11,586 nt of DNA from Spirochaetales bacterium (GTDB lineage Bacteria; Spirochaetota; Spirochaetia; Sphaerochaetales; Sphaerochaetaceae). The stretch covers positions 1 through 11,586 of the forward strand of contig JALFYG010000159.1 in NCBI GenBank assembly GCA_022784805.1, given 5' to 3'. The position numbers and the translations under genes were made by a program. The notes beneath the pieces were generated by a model that saw only the letters and a program-made list of their open reading frames with translations, was not told the origin of the DNA and did not search any database. Positions 1-6,445 of this stretch are shown piece after piece (the first letter of the stretch is position 1; every line of letters starts with the position of its first letter).

Positions 1-119
1 CTATCAAGGGTATGCTTCCAAGTGGAAAACTGGGAAAGAGACTTTTCGTGAACCTTCATGTCTATGCTGGTTCTGAACACCCACATCAGGCACAGAAGCC
101 AGAAGTGGTAGAGCTTTAA
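1..119 (+). CDS. rplM: Ribosomal protein L13, C-terminal fragment
   Basis: This is the last 38 codons of large-subunit ribosomal protein L13; the start lies outside the window. The readable residues run IKGMLPSGKLGKRLF, then NLHVYAGSEHPHQAQKPEVVEL and stop. They match the L13 C-terminal signature, in which GMLP is followed by a VYAG-x-EHPH-x-AQ-P block. L13 assembles early into the 50S subunit. The TAA at 117-119 lies 12 bases before the rpsI start, and a purine-rich Shine-Dalgarno sequence overlaps the stop. The two genes are therefore almost certainly co-transcribed, the usual rplM-rpsI arrangement. Identification is secure despite the short length. Confidence 0.95.
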   Translation, partial: IKGMLPSGKLGKRLFVNLHVYAGSEHPHQAQKPEVVEL

Positions 120-131
120 AGGAGAGGTACT

Positions 132-542
132 ATGGCAAAGAAAGATGCAAAAGTTGTTGACCTCGGACACGGAGTCGGCAGAAGAAAGACTGCTGTTGCT
201 AGAGTCTACCTCAGAGAAGGCAACGGAGAAGTCATCGTAAACGGAAAGAAGCTTGACGAGTACTTCGTTTCTGCTTCTGATTGCGCGAAGGTCAATCAGC
301 CTTTCGCTGTTACAGAGACAGAAGGTAAGTTCAACCTTGTCATCAACGTCTATGGCGGTGGTATCCATGGCCAGGCAGAAGCTTGCAGACACGGTGTTGC
401 AAGAGCTCTCGTTTCTTATGATGAGACACTCAAGCCAGCTCTCCATGTTGCAGGATTCATGACTAGAGACCCAAGAATGGTTGAAAGAAAGAAATACGGA
501 CAGCGCGGAGCAAGAAGACGCTTCCAGTTCTCAAAGCGTTAA
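132..542 (+). CDS. rpsI: 30S ribosomal protein S9
   Basis: A complete 136-residue S9, close to the usual length of about 130. S9 sits in the head of the 30S subunit and its C-terminal tail reaches the P-site tRNA. Visible signatures are the N-terminal GRRKTAVARVYL block, the central GGGIHGQAEACRHGVARAL block, and the basic tail DPRMVERKKYGQRGARRRFQFSKR, which ends in the invariant Lys-Arg. The start is fixed by AGGAGAGG five to twelve bases upstream of the ATG. It follows rplM in the same operon and is closed by a strong terminator 15 bases after its stop, so recX downstream is either read through or separately transcribed. Confidence 0.98.
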   Translation: MAKKDAKVVDLGHGVGRRKTAVARVYLREGNGEVIVNGKKLDEYFVSASDCAKVNQPFAVTETEGKFNLVINVYGGGIHGQAEACRHGVARALVSYDETLKPALHVAGFMTRDPRMVERKKYGQRGARRRFQFSKR

Positions 543-557
543 CTCTTATCTCACTTC

Positions 558-586
558 AAAAGGTCAGCAATCGCTGGCCTTTTTTT
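558..586 (+). terminator. Rho-independent terminator after rpsI
   Basis: An 11-bp stem, AAAAGGTCAGC pairing with GCTGGCCTTTT with one G-T wobble, closes an AATC loop and runs into seven consecutive T. It lies 15 bases after the rpsI stop and ends 24 bases before the chosen recX start, so it closes the rplM-rpsI operon. Confidence 0.93.
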
Positions 587-609
587 ATTGCAGCAGTTAT
601 CATTCTCTC

Positions 610-1041
610 ATGGCACAAAGCGCTTATGACAAAGCTGTCTCTCTACTGGCTATAAGAGAGCATACAAAGAAAGAATTAAAAGAAAAGCTAGAAAACAAAG
701 GCTTTCAGGAAGCGGAGATATCCTCATCCTTGGAACGCCTTGAAAAAGAGGGATATATCTCTGAGGAGCGCTTTGCTGAAGTTTTTATACGCTCCAGGCT
801 CAAGAAAAGCCCTGAAGGGTATACATTGATCCTTTGTAGGTTAATGGAGAAAGGATGCCCGAGAGATATTGCATACAGGGCTCTTGATGAAGCTTGGGAA
901 AACAAGCTGTGGCTGGATCCATTGAAAAAAGAATTGGAGTCCCTGACAAGGCGTAAGGGTGATACATACGCATTGGTTAAAATGAGACAGAAGGGTTTCT
1001 CAAACCATGAAATAAAAGAGGCAAAGAAACAAGATGAATAA
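610..1041 (+). CDS. recX: RecX-family regulatory protein
   Basis: A 143-residue, all-helical RecX-like protein. RecX binds RecA filaments and inhibits recombination and coprotease activity. Family features are the N-terminal AYDKAVSLLAIREHTKKEL helix (residues 5-23), the NKGF turn near 29-32, and the RLEKEGYISEERFAEVFIRSR block (43-63), equivalent to the family's gyl-D-erfA core. These are followed by weaker second and third helical repeats. The frame is open upstream to 481, but that part overlaps rpsI and its terminator, so ATG 610 is preferred because RecX homology begins four residues later. No clear Shine-Dalgarno precedes it, so translation may be weak. The stop overlaps the next gene by 8 bases, implying coupling. 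Confidence 0.85.
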   Translation: MAQSAYDKAVSLLAIREHTKKELKEKLENKGFQEAEISSSLERLEKEGYISEERFAEVFIRSRLKKSPEGYTLILCRLMEKGCPRDIAYRALDEAWENKLWLDPLKKELESLTRRKGDTYALVKMRQKGFSNHEIKEAKKQDE

Positions 1042-1927
1042 GAAGTCCCTGATTACCCTCTCTGCCTTAGGATTAGTACTTGGAAGCTTATCTGGAGTGT
1101 TTTCATATGTTTTCTTTGAAAGAATTACTCTGGAAGCCTTCATTCTTCCTTTTGTCCTTGTTTTGCTTGGTGTTTCATTCTCCTTTCTCAAAGAGAATAA
1201 AAAGAAGGTATCCCTTGTTTTCTTCTTTATTAGTCTCTTTCTTTATTTAGGATGTAGAGGATACCTATCAGCCGTAATACATAAGGCAGAGATCAAAGAT
1301 GTCATTCTATATATGGTAATAGGGATAATTCCATTCTTCCTTCTCTCTCCTTTCTTTTTCAATGTCAAAAAGAATAGAAGTATTTATGTGATTATCTCTT
1401 TAGTTTGCTCTCTCATTCTTTTTAAGCTGGTCCTGGATTACACAACAAGATACATATATCTATATGAGTGGACCAGCGATTATAGTGCGTCTAAAAGGGT
1501 GTTGACCGAAGGAAGTGTTTTTGTATTCGTTGCTGTGCTTTCTAAGCTTATATTCGACACAAAGAGGAACTATCTCTCATACTTCTCCATCCTGGCTGGA
1601 GGGATATGTTATGGCATAGAGAACTCAATTAGACTCAGTTCTTACTCTGATCTATTGGGGATTATAAAGGGATCTCTTTCCTCTTCATTTGCCTGGTGGA
1701 TGATATTTTCTTTCATTATTTTCATTATTTTGGAAACTAAAAAAGAAAAAGAATATGAAAGAAGAAACATAATTTTTAAAGATATTGTCTATCAAGAACT
1801 CAAACCAATTAAAAAAAGAAAAAGAATTATTACCTTCGAGGTGCCTCCAAATGTGCCAAAATTCAAGCATGATTTTACACTTGAAAAGAAAAATGAAATA
1901 ATAAATAATGAACAAAACGAGCAATAA
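1034..1927 (+). CDS. Multi-pass inner-membrane protein, unknown function
   Basis: I do not firmly recognise this 297-residue protein. It has about seven or eight hydrophobic segments, near residues 6-28, 31-52, 58-80, 88-109, 116-136, 157-175, 181-199 and 213-234. A highly charged, Lys-rich cytoplasmic tail of about 60 residues follows and ends in an Asn/Glu-rich stretch. The segment GGICYGIENSIRL (about 188-200) resembles the G-x-x-x-EN motif of PrsW-type membrane proteases. However, I do not see a convincing EExxK motif or the later histidine motif, so this is only a distant hint. The ATG overlaps the recX stop by 8 bases, which suggests translational coupling in one transcript. Composition becomes very AT-rich towards the 3' end. 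Confidence 0.75.
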   Translation: MNKKSLITLSALGLVLGSLSGVFSYVFFERITLEAFILPFVLVLLGVSFSFLKENKKKVSLVFFFISLFLYLGCRGYLSAVIHKAEIKDVILYMVIGIIPFFLLSPFFFNVKKNRSIYVIISLVCSLILFKLVLDYTTRYIYLYEWTSDYSASKRVLTEGSVFVFVAVLSKLIFDTKRNYLSYFSILAGGICYGIENSIRLSSYSDLLGIIKGSLSSSFAWWMIFSFIIFIILETKKEKEYERRNIIFKDIVYQELKPIKKRKRIITFEVPPNVPKFKHDFTLEKKNEIINNEQNEQ

Positions 1928-1936
1928 TTCATGAAA

Positions 1937-1964
1937 TATGCAATTATAAGGTGCGAATTGCATA
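1937..1964 (+). repeat. Small inverted repeat after the recX operon
   Basis: TATGCAATT and AATTGCATA form a perfect 9-bp stem around a 10-base loop, beginning 10 bases after the membrane-protein stop. The stem is AT-rich and no T-run follows on the + strand, so it is at best a weak terminator or an mRNA 3'-end hairpin. The rest of 1965-2098 is AT-rich with no gene that I can support. Confidence 0.4.
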
Positions 1965-2098
1965 AAAATGCATATGACAAAATTGCTCATTCGTTCGGCT
2001 TTTCTTGGTGACTACAAGGGTTTTAATATAACTTAGATATAAAAAAAGCAGAAATCTTCATAAAAAACTGTAACCTTGCACACAAATCTTTATTTATC

Positions 2099-2127
2099 TT
2101 GACAGGTAATACATCGTTGGATACAAT
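2099..2127 (+). promoter_or_regulatory. Near-consensus sigma-70 promoter of OMP1
   Basis: TTGACA at 2099-2104 and TACAAT at 2122-2127 are separated by exactly 17 bases. Transcription should start near 2134, giving an untranslated leader of about 67 bases before the OMP1 start. It is the best promoter seen for any of the three OMP paralogues, consistent with OMP1 being the main expressed copy. Confidence 0.82.
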
Positions 2128-2156
2128 CCAAAATGTATAACGGAATAAAGGGTTAC

Positions 2157-2176
2157 GGCATGCCTTGAGGCGTGTC
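2157..2176 (+). promoter_or_regulatory. Leader hairpin in the OMP1 5' UTR
   Basis: GGCATGCC and GGCGTGTC pair over 8 bp with two G-U wobbles around a TTGA tetraloop. The hairpin ends 14 bases before the GGAGG ribosome-binding site. It leaves that site exposed, so it could stabilise the mRNA or bind a regulator; no T-run follows, so it is not an attenuator of the simple kind. Confidence 0.4.
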
Positions 2177-2200
2177 CCCGAATTTTCAATGGAGGAAATA

Positions 2201-3556
2201 ATGAAAAAAATTCTTTCAATCGCATTAGTTGCACTCCTTGCAGCAAGCACAGTTTTCGCTGGCCTCTCAGGTAAGGCAACTCTTTCTCTTGGTTACAACA
2301 CAGAATCTGGTAGCTATGGATTCTCAAATGGCAAGGAATTCGGTGTTGATTTCGATGTAGCATCTGAGACAGTAGAATCTGTTGCAGAAGGAGAGGTATT
2401 TGCCGGTGTCAAGGCTACTCTTAGTTTGAAAGCCACAGACATCATGGGTGCAAACGGTGCTGCTTTCGTAAAGGATGGAGCAGCAGACGTTGGTTTGGGA
2501 TTCATTCTCTCTCTCAAAGAAGCTTATGTAGCTGGTCAGGATTGGAAAGTATCAATTACAGGAACACAGAACGGACCTGATTTTGCAAAGTCTGCTATCG
2601 ATTACGTTTTTGATGCATATGGTAAGGATGCATTCGGTAACCAGCCTGAAGCATGGTGGAACGAAAATTACAAGCAGAAGAGTTATGCTGTTTCTGTTAA
2701 CAAGGCTCCTGGTTTTACAGCTACATACAAGGATTGGAAGGTAGCTGCTGGATTCAATGGTGGAAAGGCTAGTTCCACTACTGGCGCTCCTGATTTCTTC
2801 AATTATCACGTTTCTGCTATTACTCCAGCTATTGCTGTTGCTGAAGGACTTACAGTAAAGGCAGGTGCTGTTGCTTCTGGTATCAAGAATGCTACAACAA
2901 AAAATGCAGCAGGTAACAAAGTTTACGATGAAACAAAGAATTTTGATGCATTCGGTGCATCTGCACAGGTTGCATATGCTGCAGACGCATTCTCAGCTGA
3001 TGTTGCAGCAGACTTTGGTATGAAGAAGGTTGTTGGAACAGACGATTTCAAGCCTGGTTTTGATGTTGCCGCTAACGTTGCTTTTGCTCCAGTTGTAGTT
3101 GATGCATACTTCTCAAGAGTAAATGAAAAGAATTATCTTTCTGCACAGGTTGCAGCAGAATACGAAGGTATTTCCGGTGATGTCTATGCTCAGAATATCC
3201 TTGCAGAAGATATCTGCCTCGGAGCTGATGCAGAATACGCAACTGATGCAATCACAGTTGGTGCTGGTTTCTGGATGACAACTGAATCCAAGAAGATGGA
3301 AGTTTCTGGAAATGTTGAGTATGCAGCAGAGAAGTTCACAGCTAAGGCTGGTGCAACATTTGGAACACAGATTGATGTGGAAGATTCCTCTTATCTTAGA
3401 TTGAATGCTTCTGTTGAATCATCAACAATTATTCCAGGTGCTACTATTTCTCTTGCATATGGTCCAAATACAAATAGTGCTACAGGCGATAAGACAACAA
3501 ACCTTCTTGATGAAAAGTATGGTTCTGTCACAGCAAAGTGCACAATTGCTTTCTAA
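2201..3556 (+). CDS. Outer-membrane beta-barrel protein OMP1 (intact, expressed copy)
   Basis: A 451-residue secreted protein, probably a porin-like outer-membrane barrel. The signal peptide MKKILSIALVALLAASTVFA (1-20) ends in a V-F-A cleavage site. The mature part is rich in alternating Gly/Ala/aromatic strands and ends CTIAF, the C-terminal Phe expected of proteins inserted by the BAM machinery. The frame is open 12 codons further upstream, but GGAGG at 2191-2195, five bases before this ATG, fixes the start. Seven A follow the ATG and the frame is intact, unlike the paralogues at 6446-7892 and 9974-11380. A strong promoter precedes it and a strong hairpin follows. No named family is recognised; localisation is inferred from sequence character and no specific substrate can be given. 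Confidence 0.85.
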   Translation: MKKILSIALVALLAASTVFAGLSGKATLSLGYNTESGSYGFSNGKEFGVDFDVASETVESVAEGEVFAGVKATLSLKATDIMGANGAAFVKDGAADVGLGFILSLKEAYVAGQDWKVSITGTQNGPDFAKSAIDYVFDAYGKDAFGNQPEAWWNENYKQKSYAVSVNKAPGFTATYKDWKVAAGFNGGKASSTTGAPDFFNYHVSAITPAIAVAEGLTVKAGAVASGIKNATTKNAAGNKVYDETKNFDAFGASAQVAYAADAFSADVAADFGMKKVVGTDDFKPGFDVAANVAFAPVVVDAYFSRVNEKNYLSAQVAAEYEGISGDVYAQNILAEDICLGADAEYATDAITVGAGFWMTTESKKMEVSGNVEYAAEKFTAKAGATFGTQIDVEDSSYLRLNASVESSTIIPGATISLAYGPNTNSATGDKTTNLLDEKYGSVTAKCTIAF

Positions 3557-3582
3557 ATCCCCCAAGATGGATTAGATTATCT

Positions 3583-3616
3583 TCGGCATCATCGATCAGA
3601 TGGTGCCGATTGTTTT
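3583..3616 (+). terminator. Terminator of OMP1
   Basis: TCGGCATCATC pairs with GATGGTGCCGA over 11 bp with one wobble around GATCA, followed by TTGTTTT. It starts 26 bases after the OMP1 stop. The same stem, with compensating changes, follows both paralogues on the other strand. Confidence 0.88.
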
Positions 3617-3664
3617 GAAAAATACTTTATCAAAACAATTCTATATATAATATTAGCTGTTTTG

Positions 3665-3707
3665 CTTTACTCCAAAACTATTTTAAATACTAACTTTTGG
3701 CGTAAAG
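3665..3707 (+). promoter_or_regulatory. Dyad upstream of the ATPase gene, possible operator
   Basis: CTTTACTCCAAAA at 3665-3677 is mirrored by TTTTGGCGTAAAG at 3695-3707: 13 positions with one mismatch, arms 17 bases apart. A TATAAA box, a candidate -10, begins six bases after the right arm at 3713. The position suggests an operator for the ATPase promoter. A terminal inverted repeat of a small element is an alternative. No matching -35 is clear. Confidence 0.4.
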
Positions 3708-3752
3708 TATGTTATAAATAGAAATAGTCAAAGAAATTGACTTAGAATATAA

Positions 3753-3850
3753 GAAAAAGTCGTAATCTTATTATCATTTTATATGGAAAAAGTCATTTAT
3801 TCTGCTATCATTTATATGGAAAAAGTCATTTATAGAAGGATATTTACATG
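3753..3850 (+). repeat. Three 33-bp tandem repeats in the ATPase leader
   Basis: Units begin at 3753, 3786 and 3819, each opening with GAAAAAGTC and closing in an ATG (ATATG, ATATG, ACATG). Units 2 and 3 share GAAAAAGTCATTTAT; unit 1 is more diverged. The third unit, one base shorter, ends in the real ATPase start codon and carries the ribosome-binding site AGAAGGA at 3834-3840, which the other units lack. The upstream ATGs share one frame and could start a 31-codon leader reading frame (3783-3878) overlapping the gene, but have no Shine-Dalgarno. Confidence 0.75.
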
Positions 3851-5203
3851 CTTTATAGGAAGATATCGAAAGTTATAGAAGATCATTTAAAGTCCAAGAA
3901 TGACTCCATAATGCTTATTGATGGTGCGAGGCAGGTGGGAAAAACCTTCATAATTAGAGAAGTAGGGAAAAAACTATTCAAAAACTTCGTCGAGATAAAT
4001 ATGATCGAAGACAATGAGGGTTCAGGACTATTCAGGAATGTAACTAAAGTAGATGATTTCCTTCTCCGACTCAGTATGGTTGCAGGTGAGAAGCTTGGTG
4101 ATCATGATGACACTTTGATTTTCATTGACGAAATACAACAATATCCTGCTTTGATTACTCTCTTGAAGTTTTTAAGGACGGATGGCAGATATACATATAT
4201 AGCATCTGGTTCTTTGTTAGGTGTACAAATGAACTTTATCTCTTCTATTCCCATGGGGAGCATTAAACAAGTTCATATGTATCCCTTAGATTTTGAGGAA
4301 TTTCTTATAGCTAATGGTGTAGGAAAAGAAGCTTTGGAAGAACAAAAGAGACTTTTTGATAAAGAAATCTCTCCTGACGCAGAAACTCATACCTTCTTCT
4401 TGGATCTTTTCAGAAAGTATCTGCTTACTGGAGGACTACCAGATGCTATAAATGAATATCTCAAAAGCAGGAATATCCATAAGATACGTGCTATTCAAGA
4501 TGAAACTAGAGCATTTTATGCTATGGATGCTGCACGTTATGACAAAGAAAACAAACTGAAAGTCGAAAGACTTTTTAACGTCATTCCATCTACCATGGAG
4601 AACAAAAAGAAACGCTTGATAGTAAGAAGAATTGAGGAGAAGAGAGGCAAGACCTTTTCTGATTACTCTGACGAGCTTACTTATGTTGTTAATTCAGGTA
4701 TTGCATTGGAAGTCGATGCGATTTCAAATCCCTCCTATCCTTTGGCAGAAACCGAAACAAAGAGTCTTTTGAAGTTATATATGAATGATCCTGGTATTCT
4801 ATCTTCCATTTTCTACGGAGATAATATCAAAGCAATTCTAGATGATGAGAATTCTATCAATCTTGGTGCTATATATGAAACAGCAGTTGCATGCCAGCTT
4901 AAAGCCAATGGTTTCAAACTCTTCTATTACGACAATAAAAGCAAAGGGGAAGTCGATTTCCTTATCGATGATACAAAGTCCTTGTCTGTAATACCAATAG
5001 AAGTAAAATCTGGAAGAGATTACATGATACACAGTAGTCTGAATGCTTTTACTTCAAACGCTGATTATGGAATCAAGAAAGCCTATGTATTGTCCAATGA
5101 TGGAACTGTTAAAAGAAAGGGTATCATTACCTACATTCCAGTTTACTGGACGATGTTTATCTGTCCTCAATCTTTTTCTGAAGCAGAGCTAATCATTCCA
5201 TGA
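3848..5203 (+). CDS. AAA-family ATPase with DUF4143 C-terminal domain
   Basis: A 451-residue cytoplasmic protein of the AAA_14/DUF4143 family, a common accessory family of uncertain role. Walker A is GARQVGKT (26-33) and Walker B is LIFIDEIQ (90-97, with D94 and E95). A sensor-like ASGSLLG follows at 119-125, and the PLDFEEF block is typical of the family. The C-terminal part has a nuclease-like core: GEVDFLI with D370, then IPIEVKSG with E385 and K387. This matches the D-(x)n-E-x-K pattern of PD-(D/E)xK folds, although catalysis is not shown for the family. AAGGA eight bases upstream supports the ATG. It stands alone, converging with the toxin-antitoxin pair. Three leader repeats and a dyad suggest its own regulation. 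Confidence 0.9.
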   Translation: MLYRKISKVIEDHLKSKNDSIMLIDGARQVGKTFIIREVGKKLFKNFVEINMIEDNEGSGLFRNVTKVDDFLLRLSMVAGEKLGDHDDTLIFIDEIQQYPALITLLKFLRTDGRYTYIASGSLLGVQMNFISSIPMGSIKQVHMYPLDFEEFLIANGVGKEALEEQKRLFDKEISPDAETHTFFLDLFRKYLLTGGLPDAINEYLKSRNIHKIRAIQDETRAFYAMDAARYDKENKLKVERLFNVIPSTMENKKKRLIVRRIEEKRGKTFSDYSDELTYVVNSGIALEVDAISNPSYPLAETETKSLLKLYMNDPGILSSIFYGDNIKAILDDENSINLGAIYETAVACQLKANGFKLFYYDNKSKGEVDFLIDDTKSLSVIPIEVKSGRDYMIHSSLNAFTSNADYGIKKAYVLSNDGTVKRKGIITYIPVYWTMFICPQSFSEAELIIP

Positions 5204-5408
5204 TTCCTTTATGTGCACATTCTGAGATAGTGTTTTATTGCATTTTAAATGTCAACTATCTATCCCAAATATGAATCCCTAGTTCACTATCAATTTACTT
5301 ATTTTATGAAACAATACTTTTCCTATTAATAAGGAAAGACAATCAACATGCTTAAAGTGAGAAATATTTTTCTGTAATTATTTCTTCAATAGATTTTTAC
5401 TTATTTCT

Positions 5409-5437
5409 ATTTCCTCAATCGGTGAGCATGAGGAAAT
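5409..5437. repeat. Inverted repeat between converging genes
   Basis: ATTTCCTCA and TGAGGAAAT form a perfect 9-bp stem around an 11-base loop, 18 bases beyond the PIN toxin stop. No good T-run follows on either strand, so it is only a weak terminator candidate. Read on the minus strand, the loop and one arm give CGATTGAGGAAATA, identical to the ribosome-binding leader of OMP2 and OMP3. The rest of 5204-5454 is AT-rich; a 6-bp hairpin at 5319-5337 is the only other structure seen. Confidence 0.45.
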
Positions 5438-5454
5438 GAATTATTTATGGCATA

Positions 5455-5901
5455 TTAAATTAATGAGGACAAGGAAATATTTTCTTTAACTGCTGAATTC
5501 ATCCTGTAAATCATCTCTGATGGAGTGACGACAAAATCTTTTTGAGGAAAATGTTTGATGTTGCCTGTAACGACAAGGCATCCTTCTTCTCTTAATGACA
5601 TTGCTGTTTCATAGAAAACAGTATCATCAGGATCAGGATATTCTTCATCTGTCGGATTTGGTTCAACCTTTAAGCCATAGTGTTTGATTCTTAGAAGGAA
5701 GCTTTCAACATCCTCTTTCTTCAAGTGGAATTTAGGTCGAAGTAGGACAACTCGATATTCATGGAGAATTGAGTCGTTTATAATTGGAACTATCATTCCA
5801 TCAAGAGTCTCTTTGACTATAATGCTGGGAGGAGAGAGTTTGTTCTTTGATATGAATGCAGAGACAATGACATTTGTATCGATGACTGCTAGGTATCTCA
5901 T
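5455..5901 (-). CDS. PIN-domain toxin (putative endoribonuclease)
   Basis: A 148-residue PIN-fold protein of the single-domain type paired with RelB-like antitoxins. PIN toxins are metal-dependent ribonucleases that cut RNA when the antitoxin is degraded. Acidic positions expected at the active site are visible: D8 in VIDTN, E48 in LHEYR, and D92/D93 in DPDD. The later TGNIKHF at 112-118 is the conserved fourth motif, with N114 in the place often held by Asp. Length is normal. The ATG overlaps the antitoxin stop as ATGA, so the two are translationally coupled. A damaged paralogue lies at 9191-9441. The RNA target cannot be inferred. Confidence 0.88.
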   Translation of the reverse strand: MRYLAVIDTNVIVSAFISKNKLSPPSIIVKETLDGMIVPIINDSILHEYRVVLLRPKFHLKKEDVESFLLRIKHYGLKVEPNPTDEEYPDPDDTVFYETAMSLREEGCLVVTGNIKHFPQKDFVVTPSEMIYRMNSAVKENISLSSLI

Positions 5902-6212
5902 ACCTGTCTTCTCTTTGATTCTTTTCTAGCTTCTTTGATCTCCTTCTCTATGTCTTCATCCGACATGTCTCCCATATAAGAAGAAGCAACTGCCTGCATT
6001 TTCTCAAACAGCTCAATGGAGTTTTCTCTGGTTATTCTTTCTTCAAGAGGAGGGAGAGTTGCAGAGAAAGGTAACCCCCTCTCTTCCTTGGACTTTACAA
6101 GGAACATCCTTATCGCAGTTGGAAGATCCATTCCCAATGCAATGTATATTTCAGATACTTCATCCTTCAGTTTCTTATCTACTCTTGCCTGTACCAATAC
6201 TTGTTCTGACAT
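5898..6212 (-). CDS. RelB/DinJ-like antitoxin of the PIN toxin
   Basis: A 104-residue antitoxin. The first half is a ribbon-helix-helix DNA-binding and dimerisation domain: a beta strand, QVLVQARVDKKLKDE, then the IYIALGMDLPTAIRMFLVK helices and the family's GLPF signature (46-49). The acidic/basic helical C-terminal half should wrap the PIN toxin. Such antitoxins neutralise the toxin and repress their own operon. AGGAGA sits six bases upstream of the ATG, and the stop overlaps the toxin start by ATGA. The first 49 residues differ from the paralogue at 9438-9752 only at residue 24 (Ile/Val), while the toxin-binding half has diverged strongly. Confidence 0.9.
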   Translation of the reverse strand: MSEQVLVQARVDKKLKDEVSEIYIALGMDLPTAIRMFLVKSKEERGLPFSATLPPLEERITRENSIELFEKMQAVASSYMGDMSDEDIEKEIKEARKESKRRQV

Positions 6213-6217
6213 AACAT

Positions 6218-6289
6218 TCTCCTTGCAATAATTATAACAATATATAAGCTAATATCAATATTATTCATATAAATGTATTAATAATACAT
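6218..6289 (-). promoter_or_regulatory. Promoter and candidate operator of toxin-antitoxin 1
   Basis: Reading the minus strand, TTGATA (6258-6253) and TATAAT (6236-6231) are 16 bases apart. Transcription would start near 6224, almost at the AGGAGA ribosome-binding site. Upstream of the -35 lies a perfect 17-base palindrome, ATGTATTA-A-TAATACAT (6273-6289), a good candidate site for the ribbon-helix-helix antitoxin. ATGTAT/ATACAT halves recur upstream of the paralogous antitoxin. Confidence 0.6.
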
Positions 6290-6380
6290 ACAAATATATC
6301 AGTAATATGTAATTTAGCCCATTAAATGAAACTCCATATATTGTCATGTAGAAATTTTATAAAACATATCTATATTCGCT

Positions 6381-6420
6381 ATAAAAGAAATTCGGCACCA
6401 TCAATATAGACGATGCCGAA
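6381..6420 (-). terminator. Terminator of OMP2
   Basis: On the minus strand TTCGGCATCGTC pairs with GATGGTGCCGAA over 12 bp with two G-U wobbles around TATATT, followed by TTTCTTTTAT. On the + strand the two wobbles would be C-A mismatches, which fixes its direction. It begins 26 bases after the OMP2 stop. Confidence 0.85.
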
Positions 6421-6445
6421 TAATTCTAATCCTGTTGGGGGTGAA

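Noticed and set aside
481..609. N-terminal extension of RecX
   Set aside because: This part lies within rpsI in another frame and across its terminator; RecX similarity begins only after 610.
3783..3878. Leader peptide gene of 31 codons before the ATPase
   Set aside because: It has no ribosome-binding site and arises from the tandem repeats; kept only as a possibility within the repeat entry.
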